Below are positions 25,555 to 34,537 of a stretch of DNA of 64,000 bases, in pieces. The DNA is from Segatella copri (GTDB lineage Bacteria; Bacteroidota; Bacteroidia; Bacteroidales; Bacteroidaceae), in assembly GCF_015074785.1 (NCBI RefSeq), contig NZ_CP042464.1, forward strand, positions 2,977,001 to 3,041,000, written 5' to 3'. The translations under genes were made by a program, and so were the position numbers. The notes under the pieces were generated by a model. It made no database searches. It worked only from the letters and a program-made list of their open reading frames with translations, and had not been told where the DNA came from. Within the stretch, counting starts at the first letter, position 1, and every line of letters starts with the position of its first letter.

Positions 25555-27045
25555 ATGGAACAGAAATTACTGATTTACAACACTCTCACTCGTACGAAAG
25601 AGAGATTCACTCCGCTCCACGCTCCTAACGTGGGCATGTATGTTTGTGGCCCTACCGTGTATGGCGATCCGCATCTCGGTCATGCACGACCAGCCATCAC
25701 ATTCGATATACTCTTCCGCTATCTCAAGCACCTGGGCTATAAGGTTCGCTACGTTAGAAACATTACCGACGTGGGCCACCTGGAGCACGATGCAGATGAA
25801 GGCGATGACAAGATTGAGAAGAAGGCTCGTCTGGAGCAGTTGGAGCCAATGGAGATTGCGCAGTACTACACCAACCGCTACCACGATGCCATGGAGGCGC
25901 TGAACGTACTCCCTCCTAGCATTGAGCCTCATGCCACAGGCCATATCATCGAACAGGAGAAACTGGTTCAGGAAATCCTGGACAATGGCTATGCCTACGA
26001 GAGCAATGGCTCTATCTACTTCGACATCGAGAAGTATAACAAGGATCATAAGTACGGTATCCTCTCAGGACGTAACCTGGAGAACGTGATCAACGAGAGC
26101 CGCGAGCTGGCTGGTATCGGCGAGAAGAAGAACCAGGCTGACTTCGCCCTCTGGAAGAAGGCTTCACCAGAGCACATCATGCGCTGGCCTAGTCCTTGGA
26201 GCGATGGTTTCCCTGGCTGGCACTGCGAGTGTACTGCGATGGGACGTAAGTACTTGGGCAGCCACTTCGATATTCATGGTGGCGGCATGGATTTGATTTT
26301 CCCTCACCATGAGTGCGAGATTGCTCAGGCTGTGGCTTCTCAGGGCGACCAGATGGTTCGTTACTGGATGCACAACAATATGATTACCATCAACGGTCAG
26401 AAGATGGGTAAGAGTCTTGGCAACTTCATCACCCTGGAGCAGTTCTTCACTGGCAATCACGACAGTTTGGAGCAGGCTTATTCGCCAATGACCATCCGTT
26501 TCTTCATCCTCTCCGCTCACTATCGCAGCACAGTAGATTTCTCTAATGATGCCTTGAAGGCCAGCCAGAAGGGATTGGAGCGCCTGATGAACGGTTTGAA
26601 CGACCTGGAGCGTGTGCCTGTGGCTAAGCAGAGCGATGAGCAGGTAAAGAAGTTTGTAAGCGAGTTGCGCCAGCGCTGCTACGATGCGATGAACGATGAC
26701 TTCCAGACTCAGCTCGTTATCAGCTATCTCTTCGAGGCTTGCCACGTAATCAACACAGCCCTCGACCACAAGGCAAACATCTCTGCTGAAGACCTGAAGG
26801 AGCTTTCAGACACCATGCATCTCTTCACCTTCGACCTGCTCGGTCTGAAGAGTGAGAAGGGAGCCAACAATGATGCTCGTGAGGAGGCTTATGGCAAGGT
26901 AGTGGATATGGTTCTCGATCTCCGTGCCAAGGCTAAGGCTGATAAGGATTGGGCTACCAGCGACCAGATTCGCGATGCCCTGGCTGAAGCCGGCTTCGAG
27001 GTAAAGGACACCAAAGATGGTGTTACCTGGAAACTGAACAAATAA
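25555..27045 (+). CDS. cysS: Cysteine--tRNA ligase
   Basis: A 496-aa class-I aminoacyl-tRNA synthetase of normal length. The HIGH motif is HLGH (40-43) and the KMSKS motif is KMGKS (283-287). The zinc ligand Cys31 (YVCGPTVYG) and WHCECTAM are present. It charges tRNA-Cys in the cytoplasm. Single gene with its own promoter; it ends just before the REP copy at 27054. Confidence 0.97.
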   Translation: MEQKLLIYNTLTRTKERFTPLHAPNVGMYVCGPTVYGDPHLGHARPAITFDILFRYLKHLGYKVRYVRNITDVGHLEHDADEGDDKIEKKARLEQLEPMEIAQYYTNRYHDAMEALNVLPPSIEPHATGHIIEQEKLVQEILDNGYAYESNGSIYFDIEKYNKDHKYGILSGRNLENVINESRELAGIGEKKNQADFALWKKASPEHIMRWPSPWSDGFPGWHCECTAMGRKYLGSHFDIHGGGMDLIFPHHECEIAQAVASQGDQMVRYWMHNNMITINGQKMGKSLGNFITLEQFFTGNHDSLEQAYSPMTIRFFILSAHYRSTVDFSNDALKASQKGLERLMNGLNDLERVPVAKQSDEQVKKFVSELRQRCYDAMNDDFQTQLVISYLFEACHVINTALDHKANISAEDLKELSDTMHLFTFDLLGLKSEKGANNDAREEAYGKVVDMVLDLRAKAKADKDWATSDQIRDALAEAGFEVKDTKDGVTWKLNK

Positions 27046-27053
27046 ACTCCACA

Positions 27054-27098
27054 CGCCCTGAAAGGGCAGAAGCTCCTAGCCCAGGGCAGCGCCCTGGG
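27054..27098 (+). repeat. REP-like palindromic repeat, copy 1
   Basis: A 45-bp element containing the palindrome CCCAGGGCAGCGCCCTGGG and a second pairing CGCCCTGAAAGGGC. Copy 2 at 28539-28583 is its exact reverse complement. A truncated third copy lies at 54385-54412. Confidence 0.85.
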
Positions 27099-27167
27099 TA
27101 ATTACATACACAAAATAGTCGCCCTGTTTTACTCTAATTGAGCAAGCTTTGAGCGTATTTTTTAACG

Positions 27168-28175
27168 TTAATTATATTTAACGACCCTTGGGTCTTGCCT
27201 AATGAAGTTTGCGTCATAGTATTCACCTTTTTCCACGAGGGTGAATATGATCCTTAGCAACTTGTTTGCTATGGCATTTAGTACATAATGACGCGGCTTT
27301 TTATCTATTAAAGTACGTCTCTCGTAATACAGTTTAATCTCCTTGTTGTGCAATCTGGCGCTTTCTGCGCAGATGTACAACAAGGTCTTTGACCGTCTAT
27401 TACCAATCTTGGATATATGTGCTCCCTTGTCCATTTTCCCCGATGATTTTTCGTATGGCGCAGTTCCTGCATAAGCAGCATATTGGCGCGCTGTAGTTAT
27501 TTTTGTGAAATTCTCTGTTTTTACCAATAGTTCTACTGCGGTAATCAGCCCAACTCCATCGACACTTTTAACAAGCTCATAGTTGTGGCGAATGCTCTCA
27601 TGTCCATTTATGACTTTCAACATTTCTTTTTCCGTCTCTGCAATTTCCGTGTCCAACATCTCTTTGATGCGGTCCATGCTTCGCTTGACGGTAAGACTTC
27701 TGATAGGACGACAATCCTCGCTCTTGTCGGCTGTTATTAGCTGCTTACGCTGTTCTACAAGCATTTCCCGGTGGCGTGCCAATTGACGAAGCTCATATAG
27801 AGCCTCTTCTGGAAACGTCTTGTATTTCAGCTTATCAGGATATCTCTCTCCAAAATCTCTGAGCAGTGCACAATCCAGGACATCCGTCTTGGCACGGTCA
27901 GGGGTAGCTCTGTATCTATGGATGACATATCCACCCACAAAGGCAATCTTCACATTGCTATCCATGCAGCACTTCAAGAGAGTATCACCATAAACTCCGG
28001 TATGCTCAGCAACCAATACAGCATCGCTTGGAAGGGTTTCTAAAAACCTTCCGATACTCTTAAAATTGTTCTTTACAACCTTATGTGAAGGGTGGTTTGA
28101 TACTTTTTTTGATGTCAAGTCGAAAAAACTTACGTCAAATTTCTCTTTTGCCAAATCTATTCCGTATATTTGCAT
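27168..28175 (-). CDS. IS110-family DEDD transposase (bridge-RNA-guided recombinase)
   Basis: A 335-aa protein. The N-terminal RuvC-like DEDD domain has Asp6 region GIDLAKEKFDVSF, VLVAEHTGVYG, and RATPDRAKTDVLDCALL. The C-terminal Tnp domain (transposase_20) has VDGVGLITAVELL and YAGTAPYEKSSGKMDKG, containing the conserved serine region. It is full length and uninterrupted. Members recombine DNA using an RNA encoded in the element's own non-coding end; that RNA is annotated at 28190-28397. Confidence 0.95.
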   Translation of the reverse strand: MQIYGIDLAKEKFDVSFFDLTSKKVSNHPSHKVVKNNFKSIGRFLETLPSDAVLVAEHTGVYGDTLLKCCMDSNVKIAFVGGYVIHRYRATPDRAKTDVLDCALLRDFGERYPDKLKYKTFPEEALYELRQLARHREMLVEQRKQLITADKSEDCRPIRSLTVKRSMDRIKEMLDTEIAETEKEMLKVINGHESIRHNYELVKSVDGVGLITAVELLVKTENFTKITTARQYAAYAGTAPYEKSSGKMDKGAHISKIGNRRSKTLLYICAESARLHNKEIKLYYERRTLIDKKPRHYVLNAIANKLLRIIFTLVEKGEYYDANFIRQDPRVVKYN

Positions 28176-28189
28176 ATTGAATAAAGTTT

Positions 28190-28397
28190 TTAATAAGAAG
28201 GGTGCTCCGTTCTGAGCGGCTACAACTATACTACGAGTCCTGTCTTGTTCTACACAAGCAGGCTAATTTACTCTCAAGCTTCTGCTCAGAAAATATCCAG
28301 TTCCCCAAACAGGGCTAAGCCTTTACTATGCTAGAAAGGGCACAGGGTTAACGCTGGATATGGAGTATTCTTCTTTTTTTATTGTACTTATCTAATT
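28190..28397 (-). ncRNA. Bridge RNA of the IS110 element
   Basis: On the transposase strand the region folds into two large loops in the known order, target then donor. The target loop is closed by AUAUCCAG/CUGGAUAU (28354-28361 with 28293-28300). The donor loop is closed by UUCUGAGC/GCUCAGAA (28284-28291 with 28210-28217), with an inner CUUGU/ACAAG stem. Target guides: UGCCCUU (28336-28342) equals the left target and GCCCUGU (28309-28315) equals the right target plus core. Donor guides: AGAGUAAA (28267-28274) equals the element's right end, and AUAGU equals the left end plus core. The transcript limits are estimated. Confidence 0.8.
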
Positions 28398-28402
28398 TTC
28401 TG

Positions 28403-28410
28403 CAAAGTTA
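28403..28410 (-). promoter_or_regulatory. -7 promoter element for bridge RNA and transposase
   Basis: TAACTTTG on the minus strand inside the left non-coding end, just upstream of the bridge RNA. Confidence 0.5.
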
Positions 28411-28470
28411 ACAAAAGTTTGCAGATATAAAGATTTTTACCTCTTTATTTTTCCAAGTGCAAATATAATA

Positions 28471-28512
28471 GTAAGGGCAAAAGCTTTGTATATTTGAAGC
28501 TTTTGCCCTTAC
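28471..28512. repeat. Central hairpin of the REP compound
   Basis: The 16-bp perfect arms GTAAGGGCAAAAGCTT (28471-28486) and its complement (28497-28512) have a 10-nt loop. The IS110 element is inserted at the outer edge of the left arm. The intact target TGCCCTTACAGGGCG is still present at 28504-28518. Confidence 0.8.
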
Positions 28513-28538
28513 AGGGCGTCTTGTTTATTGCTATTGTA

Positions 28539-28583
28539 CCCAGGGCGCTGCCCTGGGCTAGGAGCTTCTGCCCTTTCAGGGCG
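28539..28583 (-). repeat. REP-like palindromic repeat, copy 2
   Basis: Exact reverse complement of copy 1 over 45 bp. With copy 1 and the central hairpin it formed one large symmetrical element before IS110 inserted. Confidence 0.85.
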
Positions 28584-28636
28584 TGCTGCTTGCGTTCTAC
28601 CTTTACTTTAGGCCTGTAACCATTGGTTCAGGGCAT

Positions 28637-30484
28637 TTATGGCGTTTTCTTCTTAGCAGCAAGTGAATCTTTCTGTCTGCCAGATATAGAATCCCGCAAC
28701 ATCTTGTCTTTCTTATTCTTATATTCCTTATACTCTTTTTCGTAATAATGGGCATAGTTGGCGAAAGGCTCTGTCGTTACCTCATCGCTCGATGCCGTAT
28801 AGGTATTTCCGTAAGGATCGGATGCCTTGATGATGATTCTGGCATTCGGATTCCTAGGAGTATAATAATATAGGTGGTTCATGATGAGATAACCATTCCC
28901 CTTGCTCACGAAACGATAGGATACACTCTCGCTATACTTATGATGATAGCCTGCGGCAAAGGCATCCTGCCCCTTTCCGCTGAGGCGCCCCATCAGATAT
29001 TCTTTGCCATCCTCTACGGCTACCACGCGCCAATGACTGGTAGCATTGAAGACATTGGCTACCAGGATATTCCTGTTGTTTGCCAACTGCCAATCCCTAG
29101 AGTATTTCTCGCCGTTGAAATCGGTCTGCGCACGGAACAAGGTCATCTGCTTGCTCTTATCCCAGAAAGTTCCCTTGTAATAGCAGTTGCTGATGCTGGT
29201 ACCCACAAAACTGTATACATAATATCCATTTGGAGTTCCGCAGATGTTGATATTCGACTGCCATATATTGCCACAGGCAGCAGCATGACAATGCTCCATC
29301 ACATCCTCTCCCTCATAGTTGATTTCGTGGTTGCAGGCAAAATGAGTATGTCCGCAGAAGAGTTCGTAACCGCCCTTAAACTGTTTCAGTAAAGAAAGCA
29401 GGAGCGAGAGACGGGAAGAAGAATAGTGTCCCTCCTCATGGGCATTGGTCAGCGGCTTCGCCTTGCTGAAAGGCGCATTACCAAAGGTAAAAGGAATATG
29501 ATAACAGAGTACCACCTTCATATCCTTTGGCGTGAGGGCGAGATCCTGCTTCAGCCACTTCACCTGGCGCTCACGTAATTCTCCAGGAGAATAATAAGAC
29601 ATGCCGCGATGGAAGAAGCAGTTGTTGATGCAGACATAATGCACATCGCCACGGTTGAAGGAAAAATCGGTAGGACCGAAATTCTCCTCCCACTTCCTGC
29701 GGTAGAGCGCCTTGCCATCCTGATCGTGATTGCCGATGACGGAGAAGAGACGCATCTCTGATGAGCCCAATGCCTGGCGTATCTGACGCTCCAGTTTGGC
29801 GTTGTAGCCGCCATAATACTGTACATCATCGCCCATACTGAGTCCATATACTGGAGTTCCGGCTGGAAGACTCTGGATGGTTTGTCTGATATCCGCCATC
29901 GTCTGGGTAGTGAATCTTTCTACATCGCTCTTCTTGATGGGATTATCATCCGGTGAAGTATAGTAAGGGCTGTAGGCATTGGTAACCTGCGGGTCGCCGA
30001 TGACAATCATCTTATAGTGAATCTCCTTGCCGCCCGGCAGTCGGGTGAGGGTGAAGTTATAGGTTTTCTTCCCCTTGGATACCTTTTGGTAGAAGAAAGC
30101 CGTGCGATCGGTCTTAGAATGGGTAGGAACTTCGCAATCGGATGGAACAGAATAGTATATGAATTTTGCCAGGCTGTCTCGCTTCATCTTATATCTGCCC
30201 TGTGCATCGGTTTTCACACAGTTGAATCCATCGCTCACGATGACGCCAGCCACTCCCTTTCCTTCCTTATCTCTTAAAGTTCCGGAGATATTGAAATCCA
30301 TCTTCTTCACAGGTTTCTTCTTCAGTGTATCTGCAGGCTGTGGCTTGAGCCGGAGAACCGGTGGAGTTTTCACCAGGTTCTGTATCTGTTTCTTGGGGTA
30401 GAGCAGGTGCAAGGTGATGCCTATTGCTACGAGAGCGCAGCAAGCAACCGACAGGACCCCTATGTATAATTGTTTCTTTTTCAT
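28637..30484 (-). CDS. Membrane-anchored calcineurin-like phosphoesterase (MetallophosN/C type)
   Basis: A 615-aa protein. An uncleaved N-terminal membrane anchor lies at residues 7-28. A beta-sandwich N-domain (about 64-150, SGTLRDKEGKGVAGVIVSDG) is followed by the catalytic metallophosphatase domain with GDPQ (163-166), GDD (218-220), GNHD (251-254), His329 and GHTH (378-381); all metal ligands are present. A C-terminal domain (about 420-570) follows, and then a Lys-rich tail. It acts outside the inner membrane, probably on phospho- or sugar-phosphate esters. A TACTTTTG element ends 5 nt before the ATG, so the mRNA may be leaderless. Confidence 0.88.
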   Translation of the reverse strand: MKKKQLYIGVLSVACCALVAIGITLHLLYPKKQIQNLVKTPPVLRLKPQPADTLKKKPVKKMDFNISGTLRDKEGKGVAGVIVSDGFNCVKTDAQGRYKMKRDSLAKFIYYSVPSDCEVPTHSKTDRTAFFYQKVSKGKKTYNFTLTRLPGGKEIHYKMIVIGDPQVTNAYSPYYTSPDDNPIKKSDVERFTTQTMADIRQTIQSLPAGTPVYGLSMGDDVQYYGGYNAKLERQIRQALGSSEMRLFSVIGNHDQDGKALYRRKWEENFGPTDFSFNRGDVHYVCINNCFFHRGMSYYSPGELRERQVKWLKQDLALTPKDMKVVLCYHIPFTFGNAPFSKAKPLTNAHEEGHYSSSRLSLLLSLLKQFKGGYELFCGHTHFACNHEINYEGEDVMEHCHAAACGNIWQSNINICGTPNGYYVYSFVGTSISNCYYKGTFWDKSKQMTLFRAQTDFNGEKYSRDWQLANNRNILVANVFNATSHWRVVAVEDGKEYLMGRLSGKGQDAFAAGYHHKYSESVSYRFVSKGNGYLIMNHLYYYTPRNPNARIIIKASDPYGNTYTASSDEVTTEPFANYAHYYEKEYKEYKNKKDKMLRDSISGRQKDSLAAKKKTP

Positions 30485-30489
30485 GAGTA

Positions 30490-30497
30490 CAAAAGTA
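30490..30497 (-). promoter_or_regulatory. -7 element directly before the phosphoesterase start
   Basis: TACTTTTG on the minus strand, 5 nt before the ATG at 30484. This is the same close spacing as at 21320 and 2796-2803. Confidence 0.4.
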
Positions 30498-30543
30498 CGG
30501 CTTTATTATGGTAATGCAGCATATATTCATTTAAAAAACTCTA

Positions 30544-30591
30544 AATATTACCTTAGGGTAACTTACCTTAGGGTAATATTTCGTAACTTTG
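30544..30591 (+). promoter_or_regulatory. Palindromic operators and promoter of the third AAA ATPase
   Basis: TTACCTTAGGGTAA occurs twice (30548-30561 and 30563-30576), nested in a larger inverted repeat with arms AATATTACC (30544-30552) and GGTAATATT (30572-30580). The -7 element TAACTTTG is at 30584-30591, so the second copy lies in the -33/-7 spacer. The ATG at 30610 follows. Confidence 0.7.
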
Positions 30592-30609
30592 TACCAAATT
30601 ACTAGGAAT

Positions 30610-31749
30610 ATGGCAAAATATCTATCACCATTTCAATTTGGTACATTAGCCACCAATGAGAATTTTATCGACAGACAGGAAGACAGGGCTTTGCTCAAGC
30701 AATTACTGTCCTCCCATATCAACGTGATGCTGATTTCACCACGCCGATGGGGTAAATCATCGCTAGTGAAAAGGGCGATGAGCGAATTGGCTGGTGAGGA
30801 TAATAACGTAAGAATCTGTTATATCGATGCCTTCAGCATCGGCTCTGAATCTGAATTTTATCGCACTTTTGCCAGTCAGGTTATAGCTTGTGCTTCCTCT
30901 AAAATGGAACGGTGGATAGAGGATGCAAAGAAATTCCTGACAGGCGTGATACCGCAGGTTGTAGTAAGCGACCAGGTGACCGACTTCATGGCTTTCGACC
31001 TGAAGTTTGTGCCACAGGAGCGTGATAAGATGGCGATTCTCCAACTGCCTGAGTTGCTGGCAAAGGAAAAGGGCATCAGGATTATCGTCTGCATAGACGA
31101 GTTCCAGCAGTTGGCTAACCTTCCTGAGTATAAGGATATGGAGGGAAAGATGCGCTCGGTATGGCAGCAACAGCAGCTTACCTCTTACTGCCTCTACGGC
31201 AGCAAGCGAAACATGATGCTCAATATCTTCAACAATTCCAATAGTCCTTTTTATCGCTTCGGACAAGTGATTTTCATGCAGAAGATAGCTAAGGAGCATT
31301 GGATTCCATTCATTCTGTCATCTTTCGAGAAGACAGGAAAGTCAATCTCTGCAGAGATGGCAGAGCGGATCTGTGATGCCGTGGCGTGCCATTCCTGGTA
31401 TCTCCAGCAGTTGTGCTATTTTATCTGGAGTTTCACGGTTTCGGAAGTGACGGAAGATATATATCATCTGGGATTGAAACAGGTACTCAACATCAATACC
31501 CCGATGTTTCAGAATGATACGGAGAATCTCAGTTCCACCCAGATAGAGATGCTTAAGGCTATAGCCAATGGCGAACAGCATTTCTCTTCGCAAGCCGTGA
31601 AACAAATCTATAATCTTGGTAATCCGAATACGATTGTCAAGAACAGGAAAACGCTCCAGAACAAAGATATTATCGAAAAGCAAAACGATGCTTTTGTCTT
31701 TGTTGACCCGATATACCGGCTGTGGTTTAAGGAGGAGTATTGTAGATAG
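30610..31749 (+). CDS. AAA ATPase (COG1672-like)
   Basis: A 379-aa protein. Walker A is SPRRWGKSS (43-51) and Walker B IIVCIDEF (158-165). A C-terminal winged-helix domain lies at about 310-379 (LSSTQIEMLKAIANGEQHF, then KNRKTLQNKDIIEKQNDAFV). Unlike the ATPase at 24028 it ends soon after the winged helix, without a nuclease-like domain. The ATG at 30610 is chosen because AGGA precedes it and the upstream frame overlaps the promoter. mutS follows after 44 nt in the same direction and might receive read-through. Confidence 0.85.
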   Translation: MAKYLSPFQFGTLATNENFIDRQEDRALLKQLLSSHINVMLISPRRWGKSSLVKRAMSELAGEDNNVRICYIDAFSIGSESEFYRTFASQVIACASSKMERWIEDAKKFLTGVIPQVVVSDQVTDFMAFDLKFVPQERDKMAILQLPELLAKEKGIRIIVCIDEFQQLANLPEYKDMEGKMRSVWQQQQLTSYCLYGSKRNMMLNIFNNSNSPFYRFGQVIFMQKIAKEHWIPFILSSFEKTGKSISAEMAERICDAVACHSWYLQQLCYFIWSFTVSEVTEDIYHLGLKQVLNINTPMFQNDTENLSSTQIEMLKAIANGEQHFSSQAVKQIYNLGNPNTIVKNRKTLQNKDIIEKQNDAFVFVDPIYRLWFKEEYCR

Positions 31750-31793
31750 AAACTATGTAAATTTAAAGAAATAATATAAGGAGAAGAAAGATA

Positions 31794-34457
31794 ATGGCAA
31801 ACGATAATAAAGGTCTTACACCGATGATGAGACAGTTTTTCGAGATGAAATCGAAACATCCCGAAGCGCTGCTGCTCTTCCGTTGCGGTGACTTCTACGA
31901 AACTTACTGCGAAGATGCGGTGGAGGCATCCCGTATACTCGGCATTACGCTGACACGACGCAACAATGGCGGTTCTACGGGTACGACCGAGATGGCAGGA
32001 TTCCCTCATCATGCTCTGGATACCTATCTGCCTAAACTCATTAGGGCAGGCAAGCGCGTAGCGGTATGCGACCAGCTGGAAGACCCGAAGAAGAAACGAC
32101 TCGAAATAAAAGGTAAGAAGGGACTGAGCCAGATGGACAAGATGGTGAAGCGAGGTATTACTGAACTCGTTACACCGGGTGTGGCGATGGGAGATAACGT
32201 ACTGAACTACAAGGAGAACAACTTCCTGGCAGCCGTACACTTCGGCAAGACCGCCTGCGGTGTGAGCTTTCTGGATATCTCGACCGGAGAGTTTCTTACC
32301 GGCGAGGGAACCTACGACTATGTAGAAAAACTGATGGGCAACTTCATGCCGAAAGAGGTACTCTACGACCGCGCCCGAAAGAATGACTTCGAGAAATATT
32401 TCGGCAGCAAATACTGTACCTTCGAACTGGATGACTGGGTTTTCACCGAACAGACAGCCCTGCAGAAACTCCTGGGACATTTCAAGACAAAATCTCTGAA
32501 AGGTTTCGGTGTAGAGCATCTCAAGAACGGCGTGATAGCCAGTGGTGCCATCATGCAGTATCTCGAGATTACCCAGCATACACAGATTAATCATATCACC
32601 GCCCTTTCACGTATCGAAGAAGATAAGTTCGTGCGTATGGATAGGTTTACTATCCGCAGTCTGGAGCTGGTTGCCCCTATGCAGGAAGACGGTTCTTCGC
32701 TCCTGAATGTCATCGACCGTACGGTAACGGCGATGGGTGGACGTATGCTCAGACGCTGGCTGGTCTTCCCGTTGAAGGACGTTAAACCAATCAACGAGCG
32801 CCTCGACATCGTAGAATATTTCTTCAAGGAACCGGAATTCCGTCAGCTTCTCGATGACCAGCTGCATCGCATCAGCGACCTGGAGCGTATCATTTCCAAA
32901 GTAGCCGTGGGTAGAGTTTCGCCTCGTGAAGTGGTTCAGCTGAAGAATGCACTCGAAGCCATCAAGCCTATCAAGGTGGCATGCCAGCATGCTACGAACG
33001 AGGCTCTGAAGCGGGTAGGCGAGCAGCTGAACGTATGCGAGACCCTGAAAGACCGCATCGCCAGGGAAATACAGCCCGATCCGCCACAGCTGGTCAATAA
33101 GGGTGACGTGATAGCCGACGGATTCAATGCCGAACTTGACGACCTTCGTGCCATCAGCCGCCACGGCAAGGATTATCTGCTCAAGATACAGGAAAGGGAG
33201 ATAGAAAAGACAGGAATTTCGAGTCTTAAGGTAGGTTACAATAATGTTTTCGGATACTATCTGGAGGTGAGAAATACCTTTAAGGATAAGGTGCCTGAGG
33301 AGTGGATACGCAAGCAGACGCTGGCTCAGGCAGAGCGTTATATCACCCAGGAACTGAAGGAATATGAGGAAAAAATTCTCGGTGCTGATGAGAAGATTCT
33401 AGTATTGGAAGCACAGCTCTTCAACGAACTGATAGCTGCCATGCAGGAGTATATTCCGCAGATACAGATCAATGCCAACCTCATCGCCCGTATGGACTGT
33501 CTTTTGTCATTTGCAAAGACATCTGACGAGAACCGCTACGTGCGCCCTATCGTCGATGAGTCTGAGGTGCTCGATATCAAGCAGGGCAGGCATCCGGTGA
33601 TTGAAACCCAACTGCCGCTGGGCGAACGCTATGTACCTAACGATGTGCTGCTCGATACCGAGAAACAGCAGATCATGATGATTACCGGTCCTAACATGGC
33701 TGGTAAATCGGCTCTGCTGCGCCAGACCGCCCTTATCGTGCTGCTGGCACAGGTAGGCTGTTTTGTGCCCGCAGAGAGCGCCCGGGTGGGACTGGTGGAT
33801 AAAATCTTCACACGTGTAGGTGCAAGCGACAATATATCGCTCGGCGAATCAACCTTCATGGTAGAGATGACCGAGGCAGCAAACATCCTGAACAACGTTT
33901 CTCCGCGCTCGCTGGTGCTCTTTGATGAGCTGGGAAGAGGTACTTCTACCTACGATGGTATTTCCATTGCCTGGGCTATCGTGGAATATCTGCATGAACA
34001 TAAGAAGGCGCAGGCACGTACGCTCTTTGCTACCCACTATCATGAGCTCAACGAGATGGAGAAGAACTTCCCTCGCATCAAGAACTTCAATGTGAGTGTG
34101 AGAGAGGTAGACGGAAAGGTAATCTTCCTGCGTAAACTGGAACCGGGAGGCAGTGAGCACTCTTTCGGTATCCATGTGGCAGAGATTGCCGGTATGCCCC
34201 GCAGCATCGTGAACCGTGCCAATGTGATTCTCAAACAGTTGGAGGATGACAATGCCGGGGTAGGCGGTGCCGGTAAACCGAACGTACAGCACATCGATGA
34301 ACCTAAGGATGGTGTGCAGCTCAGTTTCTTCCAGCTCGATGATCCTGTACTGACGCAGATACGTGATGAAATACTCGGGCTGGATGTGAACAATCTCACT
34401 CCGGTAGAGGCATTAAACAAGCTCAATGACATCAAGAAGATTCTACTGGGAAGATAA
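31794..34457 (+). CDS. mutS: DNA mismatch repair protein MutS
   Basis: An 887-aa protein of normal length. The mismatch-reading motif is Phe34-Tyr-Glu36 (CGDFYETY). The core, lever and clamp domains are followed by the ATPase with Walker A GPNMAGKS (632-639), [14 protein letters not shown], Walker [17 protein letters not shown], and ATHYHEL. A C-terminal helix-turn-helix dimer region follows ([17 protein letters not shown]). It recognises mismatches and recruits MutL. An AAGGAGAAG ribosome binding site precedes the ATG. Confidence 0.97.
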   Translation: MANDNKGLTPMMRQFFEMKSKHPEALLLFRCGDFYETYCEDAVEASRILGITLTRRNNGGSTGTTEMAGFPHHALDTYLPKLIRAGKRVAVCDQLEDPKKKRLEIKGKKGLSQMDKMVKRGITELVTPGVAMGDNVLNYKENNFLAAVHFGKTACGVSFLDISTGEFLTGEGTYDYVEKLMGNFMPKEVLYDRARKNDFEKYFGSKYCTFELDDWVFTEQTALQKLLGHFKTKSLKGFGVEHLKNGVIASGAIMQYLEITQHTQINHITALSRIEEDKFVRMDRFTIRSLELVAPMQEDGSSLLNVIDRTVTAMGGRMLRRWLVFPLKDVKPINERLDIVEYFFKEPEFRQLLDDQLHRISDLERIISKVAVGRVSPREVVQLKNALEAIKPIKVACQHATNEALKRVGEQLNVCETLKDRIAREIQPDPPQLVNKGDVIADGFNAELDDLRAISRHGKDYLLKIQEREIEKTGISSLKVGYNNVFGYYLEVRNTFKDKVPEEWIRKQTLAQAERYITQELKEYEEKILGADEKILVLEAQLFNELIAAMQEYIPQIQINANLIARMDCLLSFAKTSDENRYVRPIVDESEVLDIKQGRHPVIETQLPLGERYVPNDVLLDTEKQQIMMITGPNMAGKSALLRQTALIVLLAQVGCFVPAESARVGLVDKIFTRVGASDNISLGESTFMVEMTEAANILNNVSPRSLVLFDELGRGTSTYDGISIAWAIVEYLHEHKKAQARTLFATHYHELNEMEKNFPRIKNFNVSVREVDGKVIFLRKLEPGGSEHSFGIHVAEIAGMPRSIVNRANVILKQLEDDNAGVGGAGKPNVQHIDEPKDGVQLSFFQLDDPVLTQIRDEILGLDVNNLTPVEALNKLNDIKKILLGR

Positions 34458-34463
34458 AAATAT

Positions 34464-34510
34464 AAATCCCTCCCCGTGGCAGCAGATGCTGTTGCACGAG
34501 GAGGGATTTT
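34464..34510. terminator. Bidirectional terminator between mutS and lgt
   Basis: AAATCCCTCC (34464-34473) pairs with GGAGGGATTT (34500-34509), with inner CGTG/CACG and CAGCA/TGCTG pairings and a following T-run. Confidence 0.75.
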
Positions 34511-34537
34511 TATAATATGAAAATAAGTCGTCTAATA

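Larger units (their letters stand above)
27128..28472 (-). mobile_element. IS110-family insertion sequence inserted in a REP compound
   Basis: The boundaries follow from symmetry. On the intact side of the REP compound the sequence reads CGCCCTGTAAGGGC on the complementary strand (28505-28518). On the interrupted side CGCCCTGT ends at 27127, and AAGGGCAAAAGC resumes at 28473 after a second GT (28471-28472). The element is therefore about 1345 bp, with GT (AC on the transposase strand) as the shared core dinucleotide. IS110 elements lack terminal inverted repeats, as here. The long non-coding end lies upstream of the transposase, as in the IS110 group. Confidence 0.85.

Noticed and set aside
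31608..32594. 328-aa ORF opposite the ATPase/mutS junction
   Set aside because: It spans two unrelated plus-strand genes and has no domain.
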